A stretch of 64,000 nt of DNA, from the NCBI RefSeq assembly GCF_009729415.1, contig NZ_MPKW01000021.1, forward strand, positions 1-64,000, in the 5' to 3' direction. Source of the stretch: Mycolicibacterium sp. CBMA 234. GTDB lineage: Bacteria; Actinomycetota; Actinomycetes; Mycobacteriales; Mycobacteriaceae. The notes beneath the pieces were generated by a model. That model had not been told where the DNA came from. It searched no databases and saw only the letters and a program-made list of their open reading frames with translations. How positions within the stretch are numbered: position 1 is the first letter of the stretch; each line of letters begins with the position of its first letter. The position numbers and the translations under genes were made by a program. Of this stretch, positions 8,539-15,222 are shown piece by piece.

Positions 8539-9153
8539 CTAGCGCACGCCCCGCGGCCGGAACTGGATACTGATCCGCGGCCCGGTGGGGCGGGATGTCT
8601 TGGGGACGGCGTGCTCCCAGGTGCGCTGGCACGAGCCGCCCATCACCAACAGGTCGCCGTGGTCTTGTGGCAGCCGCACGCTGGTGCGCCGTCCGTCGGG
8701 AGCCTTGACTACGCGTGGGCGCAACGCGAAAACCCGGGTGGCGCCGAGGCTGAGCACGGCGACCATGGTGTCCTCGGTGCGGCTGCGGCCGATGGTGTCG
8801 CCGTGCCAGGCCACGCTGTCGGCGCCGTCCCGGTAGAGGCACAGGCCGACGGAAGTGAACGGTTCGCCGAGTTCGCGGGCGTAGGCATCGTTGAGTCGGA
8901 CCCGCAGCCGTGCCAGGCCGGGATGTGGCGCCCGCTCCTGTGAGAGATCGTGAAAGCTGACCAAGCGGGGCACGTCGAGAACCCGGTCGTACATCTGGCG
9001 CTGCTCGGCGCGCCATGGAATGGCGGTCAGCAGCTCGTCGAAAAGGGTGTCGGCGTCTGTGAGCCAGCCTGCGCGCACGTCGACCCAGGCGCCGTCACCG
9101 AGGTACCGCCGTTCGGCATGATCGAATAGCGAACCCTGAACCGCCAAGGACAC
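8539..9153 (-). CDS. AlkB-like 2-oxoglutarate/Fe(II) dioxygenase
   Basis: The 204-residue protein has the Fe(II) facial triad of the AlkB family: WHGDT (H-x-D), then HAVPKTSRPTGPRISIQFR, supplying the distal His and the 2-oxoglutarate-binding Arg pair. AlkB enzymes oxidatively remove alkyl groups from nucleic-acid bases; the position matches Rv1000c as I remember it. It starts at GTG 9153 with TAAGAT 6 nt upstream, so it is probably leaderless. Substrate (DNA, RNA or protein) cannot be decided from sequence. Confidence 0.88.
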   Translation of the reverse strand: MSLAVQGSLFDHAERRYLGDGAWVDVRAGWLTDADTLFDELLTAIPWRAEQRQMYDRVLDVPRLVSFHDLSQERAPHPGLARLRVRLNDAYARELGEPFTSVGLCLYRDGADSVAWHGDTIGRSRTEDTMVAVLSLGATRVFALRPRVVKAPDGRRTSVRLPQDHGDLLVMGGSCQRTWEHAVPKTSRPTGPRISIQFRPRGVR

Positions 9154-9159
9154 TCCGCG

Positions 9160-9165
9160 ATCTTA
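9160..9165 (-). promoter_or_regulatory. Probable -10 box of the AlkB-like gene
   Basis: Read on the minus strand the hexamer is TAAGAT, followed by 6 nt and the GTG start. No ribosome-binding site is visible, which supports a leaderless start. Confidence 0.5.
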
Positions 9166-9225
9166 TCGCACACGCGTTCGATGCCTAGGTGGCATCGGTC
9201 GATTTCGCGGTGGCGGCGGTCGGGA

Positions 9226-10764
9226 TCAACGCCAGGAGGGCAGCACGATCTCCATGTTCCAGGTGGCCGGTGAGATCGGGAGCCCAGTGAGGATGGGGTA
9301 CATCCAGACGAAGTTGGTGATCACCAACGCGGTGTAGATGCACACCACCAGCAGCCCGAGGGTTCGTCGTTCCGGCTCGGTCGACTTCGGATACAAGATG
9401 TCGCCGAGGATCAGCGTTATCAGGATCACCAGGAACGGCGCCATGGGCGTGGCGTAGAAGAAGTACATCTGCCGGTCGATGTCGGCGAACCACGGCAAGT
9501 AGCCCGCGCAGTAGCCCGTCAGCGCCGCGGCGTACCGCCAGTCGCGCTTGATGAACGTCCGCCAGACGGCCCAGGCCAGCACCGGGACCGCGATGAACCA
9601 CATGGCCGGCGTGCCCGCCAGCATCACGGCCTTGACGCAGGATTGCGCACCGCAGCCGGGCACATTGTTGTTGTCGATGGCGTACAGCACCGGGCGCAGC
9701 GACATCGGCCACGTCCACGGCTTGGACTCCCACGGGTGGTGATTGCCGGCAGCATTGGTCAGCCCGGAGTGGAATCGGTAGACGTCGTGCGTGTAGTACC
9801 AGAGCGAGCGCAGCGCGGCGAAGGGTCCGTCGCCGATGTTCCGGCCCTCCATGTGCCGGTCGATCGCGGTCTCGGACGCGAACCACGGCGCATACGACGC
9901 CAGATACACCCCGACCGGGATCACGCTCAATGCCCACATGCCCGGCAGGACGTCGCGGCGAATGGTGCCCACCCAAGGCCGCTGCACCCGGTACGCGCGC
10001 CGGGCCGCGACGTCGAACGCGACGGTCAGCAGGCCGAAGAACACCATGTAATAGAGGCCAGACCACTTGACCGCCAAGGCGAGCCCCAGCAGCACACCGG
10101 CACCAAAACGCCACCAGCGCACGCCCAGTCGCGGGCCCCACACCGTCTCGGCGATCCGGCCCTCGGTCATCGCGACGTGCATGCGGGCCCGCACCTGGTC
10201 GCGGTCGACGATCAGCGCGCCGAACGCGGCCACCACGAACACCGCCTGATACACGTCCAGCAGCGCGGTGCGGGCCGAGACGAAGCTGACACCGTCGGCG
10301 ATGATCAGCAGCCCGGCGATGCCACCCAGCAGCGTCGAACGCGTCATGCGCCGCACGATCCGCGCCACCAACAGCACCATGATGACGCCGCACACGGCGC
10401 CCGAGAACCGCCAGCCGACGCCGTTGTATCCGAACAGCCATTCGCCGATGGCCATCAGCTGCTTGGCGACGGGCGGGTGCACCACCAGGCCGTAGCCGGG
10501 GTTGTCCTCGACGCCGTGGTTGTGCAGCACCTGCCAGGACTGCGGCGCGTAGTGCTTCTCGTCGAAGATCGGGGTGCCCGCATCGGTGGGCGAGCCCAGG
10601 TTCAGGAAGCGCGTGATCAAGGCCAGCGCGGTGATCACCGCGGTCATGGTCCAGCCGCGCAGCCGGTCGGTCGGGCCGAAGTCGGCGGCGGGCGTCAGGG
10701 GCGCCGGACTGATCACGGGGACCTCGCGCTCGGCGTCGGATGCGTCGAGGGCGGGGGCAGTCAC
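9226..10764 (-). CDS. pmt: Dolichyl-phosphate-mannose-type protein O-mannosyltransferase
   Basis: Polytopic GT39-family enzyme, 512 residues, homologous to mycobacterial Pmt (Rv1002c). It transfers mannose from polyprenyl-phosphate-mannose to Ser/Thr of proteins leaving through Sec. The first extracytoplasmic loop carries the acidic catalytic pair in the context IFDEKHYAPQSW (about residue 70). It is followed by roughly ten hydrophobic helices, including a C-terminal bundle with DIDRQMYFFYATP. The GTG start lies 7 nt after TACGAT on the minus strand, so it is probably leaderless. The adjacent arcA of M. tuberculosis is absent here. Confidence 0.93.
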   Translation of the reverse strand: MTAPALDASDAEREVPVISPAPLTPAADFGPTDRLRGWTMTAVITALALITRFLNLGSPTDAGTPIFDEKHYAPQSWQVLHNHGVEDNPGYGLVVHPPVAKQLMAIGEWLFGYNGVGWRFSGAVCGVIMVLLVARIVRRMTRSTLLGGIAGLLIIADGVSFVSARTALLDVYQAVFVVAAFGALIVDRDQVRARMHVAMTEGRIAETVWGPRLGVRWWRFGAGVLLGLALAVKWSGLYYMVFFGLLTVAFDVAARRAYRVQRPWVGTIRRDVLPGMWALSVIPVGVYLASYAPWFASETAIDRHMEGRNIGDGPFAALRSLWYYTHDVYRFHSGLTNAAGNHHPWESKPWTWPMSLRPVLYAIDNNNVPGCGAQSCVKAVMLAGTPAMWFIAVPVLAWAVWRTFIKRDWRYAAALTGYCAGYLPWFADIDRQMYFFYATPMAPFLVILITLILGDILYPKSTEPERRTLGLLVVCIYTALVITNFVWMYPILTGLPISPATWNMEIVLPSWR

Positions 10765-10771
10765 GTCAGCG

Positions 10772-10781
10772 ATCGTAGGCT
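10772..10781. promoter_or_regulatory. Overlapping divergent -10 boxes of pmt and rsmI
   Basis: On the plus strand TAGGCT (10776-10781) lies 7 nt before rsmI GTG 10789. On the minus strand TACGAT (plus 10772-10777) lies 7 nt before pmt GTG 10764. The two hexamers share the TA step 10776-10777, and the starts are only 24 bp apart. Both genes lack Shine-Dalgarno sequences. The two RNA polymerase footprints could not be occupied at once. Confidence 0.55.
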
Positions 10782-10788
10782 GTCCGGT

Positions 10789-11673
10789 GTGACTTCAGCT
10801 TCTGGTCCGCCTGCGACGTCAGTTTCCGGTCCGCCCGCGGACGCCGGTCGGCTGCTCCTCGCGGCCACTCCGCTGGGCCAGCCTGGCGACGCTTCAGCCC
10901 GTCTGATCGAGGCGCTCGGCAGCGCCGATGTGATTGCCGCCGAGGACACCCGGCGGGTGCGCGCGCTGGCTGCATCTCTGGATGTCCGGCCTACCGGGCG
11001 GGTGGTCAGCTTCTTCGACCAGAACGAGGCGTCGCGGGTAGCGGGCCTGGTTGAGTCGATCGCGGCGGGCGAGACGGTGCTGGTGGTCAGCGATGCCGGC
11101 ATGCCGCTGATCAGCGACCCGGGCTACCGGTTGGTGGCGGCCTGCGCCGAGGCCGGACTGCCGGTGTCGTGCCTACCGGGCCCGTCGGCGGTGACGACGG
11201 CGCTGGCAGTGTCCGGGCTGGCGTCGGACCGCTTCTGCTTCGAAGGGTTCGCGCCGCGCAAAGGCCGGTTGGCGTGGTTGGCCGGGTTCGCGGCTGAGCG
11301 TCGCACGTGTGTGTTCTTCGAGTCGCCGCGGCGACTGGCGGACTGCCTGGCCGACGCGGTGTCCGCGCTGGGGTCGGATCGGCGCGCCGTGGTGTGCCGC
11401 GAACTGACCAAGACCCACGAGGAGATCAAGCGCGGGACGCTGGGGGAGTTGGCCGAGTGGGCCGCCGACGGGGTGCTGGGTGAGATCACCGTGGTGCTCG
11501 CCGGAGCTACGCCGGTGGCCGACTTGGGCGTATTGGTGACGCTGGTGCAGGAACTGGTCGACGACGGCGCACGGGTCAAAGACGCCTGCGCGCAGGTGAT
11601 CGCCGACAACCCGGGCGCCCCGTCCCGGCGCGAGCTCTACGACGCCGTCCTGAAATCCCGCGAGCAGACGTAA
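10789..11673 (+). CDS. rsmI: 16S rRNA (cytidine-1402 2'-O)-methyltransferase
   Basis: RsmI uses S-adenosylmethionine to methylate C1402 of 16S rRNA. From GTG 10789 it is 294 residues, normal for the family. Visible motifs are LLLAATPLGQPGD at the N-terminus, AAEDTRR, VVSDAGMPLISDPG (SAM-binding), and CLPGPSAVTTAL. The frame is open for over 1 kb further upstream, opposite pmt, but the conserved domain begins at this GTG and a -10 box sits 7 nt before it. The last codons (REQT) and the stop are supplied by a palindromic repeat that also ends pabB from the other side. Confidence 0.93.
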   Translation: MTSASGPPATSVSGPPADAGRLLLAATPLGQPGDASARLIEALGSADVIAAEDTRRVRALAASLDVRPTGRVVSFFDQNEASRVAGLVESIAAGETVLVVSDAGMPLISDPGYRLVAACAEAGLPVSCLPGPSAVTTALAVSGLASDRFCFEGFAPRKGRLAWLAGFAAERRTCVFFESPRRLADCLADAVSALGSDRRAVVCRELTKTHEEIKRGTLGELAEWAADGVLGEITVVLAGATPVADLGVLVTLVQELVDDGARVKDACAQVIADNPGAPSRRELYDAVLKSREQT

Positions 11674-11745
11674 AACTGTCGTTTCCGAGCGAGATTCGAC
11701 AGTTTTACTGGGGGTACCGCCCGCTTGCGGGGGACTGCTCGCGGG
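11657..11745. repeat. Composite palindromic element ending both rsmI and pabB
   Basis: Outer arms are CCCGCGAGCAG (11657-11667) and CTGCTCGCGGG (11735-11745), perfectly complementary. Inner arms are GTAAAACTGTCG (11670-11681) and CGACAGTTTTAC (11697-11708), also perfect, with a 15-nt loop. On the right side about 26 extra bases beginning TGGGGGTACCGCCCGC (11709-11734) separate inner and outer arms, like an insertion of a second repeat. The rsmI stop TAA is 11671-11673 and the pabB stop is 11705-11707, both inside. It probably acts as a bidirectional terminator. Confidence 0.75.
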
Positions 11746-12937
11746 ATAAGGCGAGCCCGACGGTGGGGGCGGCCTTATGGAGGCATTCCTCCCATTCGCG
11801 GTCGGGGTCGGAATCGGCTGTGATGCCGCCGCCGACGCCCAGCACCGCGGCGCCGTCGGCGTCGAATTCCACGGTGCGGATGGCGACGTTCAGTTCGGTG
11901 CCGGCCAGCGGTGAGGCTAAACCGACTGTGCCGCAATAGATTCCACGGTCGTAGGGCTCCCACTCGGTGAGCAGTTCGCGGGCGCGCAGCTTAGGGGTGC
12001 CGGTGACCGAGGCCGGTGGGAAGGTGGCTTCGAGCACTGCCGCCATGGAGGTCTCGGTCGGAACCTGCGCGGTCACCGTCGACACCAGGTGCCAGACGCC
12101 CGGGGCCGGCTTGACCGCCAGCAATTCCGGCACCCGGACCGACCCGGTGGTCGCCACCCGGCTCAAGTCGTTGCGCACCAAGTCGACGATCATGATGTTT
12201 TCCGCGACATCCTTGACCGACGACGCCAACTCGGCCGGCGAATGATCAAGGGGGAGGGTGCCTTTGATGGGGCTGGAGATGACCCGCTCGCCGCGGCGGC
12301 TCACGAACAATTCCGGGGACAGTGACGCGACCGCACCCCAACTGCCCGCGACGTATGCGGCTCGAGCGGGCGCGGTCCGCTGTACGGCATCGACGAAAAA
12401 GTCAACGGGCGCACCGGATATCCGCCCGGTGAAGCGGGTGCAAACGCAGGCCTGGTACACCTCGCCTGCACTGATGGCGTCCAGGCAGGACAGCACGCCG
12501 GCGCGGTGGCTGTCGCGGTCCGGCGCGTGCCATTCGATGGCGTACGGCGCGGGCGCGGTGGGCTTCAGGTCGGCGAGCCAATCGGGAAGCGTTGTTTCGG
12601 AAAGGCTTTCGTACCACCACCGGCCGGCGGCATCTTGTCGCAGGACGCAGTCCGACCAACCGCCGGCGGCCATGGGGATCTTGCCCGTGCCGTCCGGGTA
12701 GGACAGGTAGCCGAACCAGCCGCCGCCGATCGCTTCGTCGCAACCCGGCGGCACGTCGAATACCTCAGTGGCCGACACGGGTTCGACCGCGACGCTCGGT
12801 GCGATGACGGCCCTCGCGCCGAACCAGTCACCTATCAGCGCCGCTGGTGGTGGCAGGCCGCGGCGGGCAGCGGCGTCGGCGACAGCCTTCAAGACTCCCG
12901 GGGCGTCGCCCAGGTCAGGCAACCGCTCGACTCGCAC
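11705..12937 (-). CDS. pabB: Aminodeoxychorismate synthase component I
   Basis: Chorismate-utilising enzyme of 410 residues that makes 4-amino-4-deoxychorismate for folate. The C-terminal catalytic half shows the chorismate-binding signatures: PIKGTLP, DLVRNDLSRV, a TFPPASVTGTPKLRA motif, and RGIYCGTVG with a final GGGITADSDP. The start is GTG 12937. Anthranilate- or isochorismate-type relatives are possible alternatives, but its position after rsmI matches pabB (Rv1005c). The last 13 residues (SREQ onward) are encoded by the palindromic element, which lies beyond the conserved domain. Confidence 0.88.
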   Translation of the reverse strand: MRVERLPDLGDAPGVLKAVADAAARRGLPPPAALIGDWFGARAVIAPSVAVEPVSATEVFDVPPGCDEAIGGGWFGYLSYPDGTGKIPMAAGGWSDCVLRQDAAGRWWYESLSETTLPDWLADLKPTAPAPYAIEWHAPDRDSHRAGVLSCLDAISAGEVYQACVCTRFTGRISGAPVDFFVDAVQRTAPARAAYVAGSWGAVASLSPELFVSRRGERVISSPIKGTLPLDHSPAELASSVKDVAENIMIVDLVRNDLSRVATTGSVRVPELLAVKPAPGVWHLVSTVTAQVPTETSMAAVLEATFPPASVTGTPKLRARELLTEWEPYDRGIYCGTVGLASPLAGTELNVAIRTVEFDADGAAVLGVGGGITADSDPDREWEECLHKAAPTVGLALSREQSPASGRYPQ

Positions 12938-12960
12938 GCCCCACAGCTTCGCTTATGACC

Positions 12961-13046
12961 GCGAGCAGACGCAAAACTGTCGATTTTCTGCAGAAACGGA
13001 CAGTTTTATGTCTGCTCGCGAGCGGGAGGTGCCCCCAGCTCGCGAG
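12961..13046. repeat. Second GAGCAGAC palindrome with appended G/C-rich repeat
   Basis: Arms 12961-12981 (starting GCGAGCAGACGC) and 12999-13019 (ending GTCTGCTCGC) are complementary at 19 of 21 positions, with a 17-nt loop. To the right the 9-mer GCTCGCGAG occurs at 13014-13022 and again at 13038-13046 and encloses GGGAGGTGCCCCCA. Read on the minus strand this part begins TGGGGGCACCTCCCGCT, close to the insert in the rsmI/pabB element. It lies between the pabB start and the sigma-factor stop and may terminate the sigma-factor operon. Confidence 0.7.
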
Positions 13047-13053
13047 GTTGACC

Positions 13054-13965
13054 TCAGCGGCGGATCTCCCGTGCGACCAGGACACCGGCCAGCTTGTCGG
13101 GGTTGCGCATGGCGTAGACGTTGGTGACCTGCCCGTCGATGACCTCGACCAGGAATACGCCTTCCAGCTTGTCGCCGCTGTAGATGACCACTGCCGGGGC
13201 GCTGTTGAACACCGCGGTCTCGATCCGCACGTCGGGCAGTTTCTGCCCGACGGTCATGAGGCCGATGAGCACGCGAGCCACCTTCTCGGCGCCCACCACC
13301 GGCCGTCGGGCGGCACTGGCCTTACCGTCGCTGTCTGCAGTCCAGGTGGCGTTCGGGGCGAGCAGCGTCAGCAGGCCGTCCATGTCTCCGGTGGCTGCAG
13401 CGGTCAGAAACTGCTCGGTGACCTGAGCCGACTTGGCGGCATCAGGCTCGAACCGCTTGCGCCGGGCCTGGACATGCTCGCGGGCCCGGTGCGCCACCTG
13501 CCGGACCGCAGCGGTGGATTTGCCTACGGCCCCGGCGATTTCGTCGTAGTCGAAGCCAAAAACCTCACGCAGCACGAACACTGCCCGCTCGTCGGGGCTC
13601 AAGGTCTCCAGGACCACGAGCATCGCCATCGAGACCGATTCGGCCAGTACGACATCCGACGACGCGTCGCGCTCTTCGAGCAATAGCGGCTCAGGCAGCC
13701 ACGGGCCGACGTACTCCTCGCGGCGCCGCGCCCCGGCCCGCAGCGCGTTCAGGGCCTGTCGGGTAACCAGTTGCGCCAGATACGACTTGGTGTCGCGAAC
13801 TGTCTCGAGGTCGACGTCCGCCCACCGCAAGTAGCTGTCCTGCAGCACGTCATCGGATTCCGTTGCGGAGCCCAGGATTTCGTAGGCGATGGTGAAGAGC
13901 AGCGGCCGAAGGTGGGTGAACCGCTCGGCATGTTCACCCACCCCGGCCTGTGGCGTGTGCGTCAC
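13054..13965 (-). CDS. ECF41-family (SigJ-type) RNA polymerase sigma factor with fused SnoaL-like domain
   Basis: The 303-residue protein has sigma region 2 (about 15-80, with LQDSYLRWADV), a linker containing WLPEP (89-93), region 4 (about 110-175, with the helix-turn-helix YDEIAGAVGKSTAAVRQ), and a C-terminal NTF2/SnoaL-like domain (about 185-303) with SDGKASAA and the terminal NPDKL (288-292). WLPEP and NPDKL are the diagnostic ECF41 motifs; the fused domain replaces a separate anti-sigma factor in that group. It starts at GTG 13965, inside the stop of the oxidoreductase (GTGA), so the two are co-translated. A matching ECF41 promoter lies upstream of the pair. Confidence 0.9.
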   Translation of the reverse strand: MTHTPQAGVGEHAERFTHLRPLLFTIAYEILGSATESDDVLQDSYLRWADVDLETVRDTKSYLAQLVTRQALNALRAGARRREEYVGPWLPEPLLLEERDASSDVVLAESVSMAMLVVLETLSPDERAVFVLREVFGFDYDEIAGAVGKSTAAVRQVAHRAREHVQARRKRFEPDAAKSAQVTEQFLTAAATGDMDGLLTLLAPNATWTADSDGKASAARRPVVGAEKVARVLIGLMTVGQKLPDVRIETAVFNSAPAVVIYSGDKLEGVFLVEVIDGQVTNVYAMRNPDKLAGVLVAREIRR

Positions 13966-15128
13966 GCCGGCACCTGCTGACGTGCGGCGCGCTTGCCGGC
14001 CTTGATGACGAACGCCGAGCCCGGCTTGCGCGCAGCCATCCGCATGCCACTCACGGTGCCCTTGCAGATCGCCTCTTTCACTGCCGCGGCCACGCGACCG
14101 CCGAGGTAGAAGTTCACCGGTGAATCATCCTTGCGGGCGAATTGGACGGTGGCAGCGGCCCGGCCGATGCTGACGCTCGATCCGACGAACGCCTGGTCGA
14201 CCACCGCCGGTTCGGTGCCGGCGATCCGGCTGACGACGGTCTTGGCCGCGGTCAGCGCCAGCGGAGCGGCGGCCTGGCAGCTCATCCGCAGCGGCTGTCC
14301 CGACGGGGCCGCGGCGTCACCCGTCGCGACGATTCGCGAATCATCAACGCTGGTAAGCGTTTCGTCGGTCAGCAGCCGGCCCAGCTCGTCAGTGCGCAGA
14401 CCGCTGGCGGTCGCCAGTCGCGGAGTGCCGAAGCCGGCGGTCCACACTGTCACGGCATTGTTGATGAAGCGTCCGTCGGCCAACGTCACGCGGTTGGCGG
14501 TGACGGCACTGACGTCACCCTCGACGACCGTCACGCCCAGCTTGGCCAGGCCCTTGGCCACCGAGCGGCGGCCCGGGGCACTCAGGGAGGGTGCCAACTT
14601 GTTCCCGACCAGCACGACGTTGCGGCCGGCTTCGGCGAATTCGGAAGCGGTCTCGATGCCGGTCAGACCCGCGCCGATGACGACCATCGGGGCGGACAAC
14701 GGCACATCCTCCAACCGGGCCGCCAGCCGCTCGGCCTGCTCGAATTCGGCCAGGGGATAAGCGAATTCGGCTGCTCCGGGCACCGATGCCGGGATGGCGC
14801 CGGTGCTGCCGACGGCGTAGATGAGGTAGTCGTAGTCCAAGGTGTCGCCGGACGCCAACTCGACGGTGCGGGCCTCAGCATCGATCCGGGTCGCGGTGTC
14901 GACCACCAGGCGCACGTCGTCACCGATCAGCGTCTCGTAATCGATTGCGGCGTCGTAGCTTCCGGCCGCGTGCTGGTGCAGCCGGATACGTTCGACGAAC
15001 TTGGGCCGGGGGTTCACCAACGTCACGGCCACATCGTCGCGCATCCGGACGTGATTGGCCGCCAGGGCGCCGGCGTATCCGCCGCCGATGACGACGACGC
15101 GGTTGGGCTGCTGGTTTCCGGTCATCAC
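13962..15128 (-). CDS. FAD-dependent NAD(P)H oxidoreductase (NDH-2-like)
   Basis: Pyridine-nucleotide-disulfide oxidoreductase fold, 388 residues. It shows an N-terminal FAD loop VVVIGGGYAGALAAN, a second Rossmann loop VVIGAGLTGIETASE near residue 155, and the FAD-binding TGDAA motif near residue 265. It resembles type II NADH dehydrogenase/ferredoxin-reductase-like proteins but lacks an obvious C-terminal membrane anchor. It precedes and overlaps the ECF41 sigma factor, the standard arrangement in which the sigma factor controls a linked oxidoreductase. GAAGGAG lies 5 nt before GTG 15128 (8 nt before ATG 15125). The electron acceptor is unknown. Confidence 0.85.
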   Translation of the reverse strand: MMTGNQQPNRVVVIGGGYAGALAANHVRMRDDVAVTLVNPRPKFVERIRLHQHAAGSYDAAIDYETLIGDDVRLVVDTATRIDAEARTVELASGDTLDYDYLIYAVGSTGAIPASVPGAAEFAYPLAEFEQAERLAARLEDVPLSAPMVVIGAGLTGIETASEFAEAGRNVVLVGNKLAPSLSAPGRRSVAKGLAKLGVTVVEGDVSAVTANRVTLADGRFINNAVTVWTAGFGTPRLATASGLRTDELGRLLTDETLTSVDDSRIVATGDAAAPSGQPLRMSCQAAAPLALTAAKTVVSRIAGTEPAVVDQAFVGSSVSIGRAAATVQFARKDDSPVNFYLGGRVAAAVKEAICKGTVSGMRMAARKPGSAFVIKAGKRAARQQVPA

Positions 15129-15159
15129 TGCATCTCCTTCGGGTTGGTTATGCCCTCAA

Positions 15160-15186
15160 GACACCGGCGATGGCGGAATTGTGACA
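15160..15186 (-). promoter_or_regulatory. ECF41-type promoter for the oxidoreductase-sigma operon
   Basis: On the minus strand TGTCACA (plus 15180-15186) is followed by exactly 16 nt and TGTC (plus 15160-15163). The published ECF41 target motif as I remember it is TGTCACA-N16-CGTC, so this differs by one base. It lies 32 nt upstream of the oxidoreductase start and indicates autoregulation. Confidence 0.7.
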
Positions 15187-15211
15187 GCTGCGCCACGAGT
15201 GTGGCGCAGCT
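15186..15211 (-). terminator. Hairpin downstream of gdhA
   Basis: A perfect 11-bp stem AGCTGCGCCAC/GTGGCGCAGCT with a 4-nt loop lies 11 bp past the gdhA stop. There is no U-tract, as is common in mycobacteria. One arm abuts the -35 element of the ECF41 promoter, so terminator and promoter are back to back. Confidence 0.5.
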
Positions 15212-15222
15212 CACATCTTTGG

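Noticed and set aside
9643..10788. The long plus-strand open frame upstream of rsmI, opposite pmt.
   Set aside because: It is the antisense shadow of pmt (Arg/His-rich, no domain). RsmI homology and a -10 box place the start at GTG 10789.
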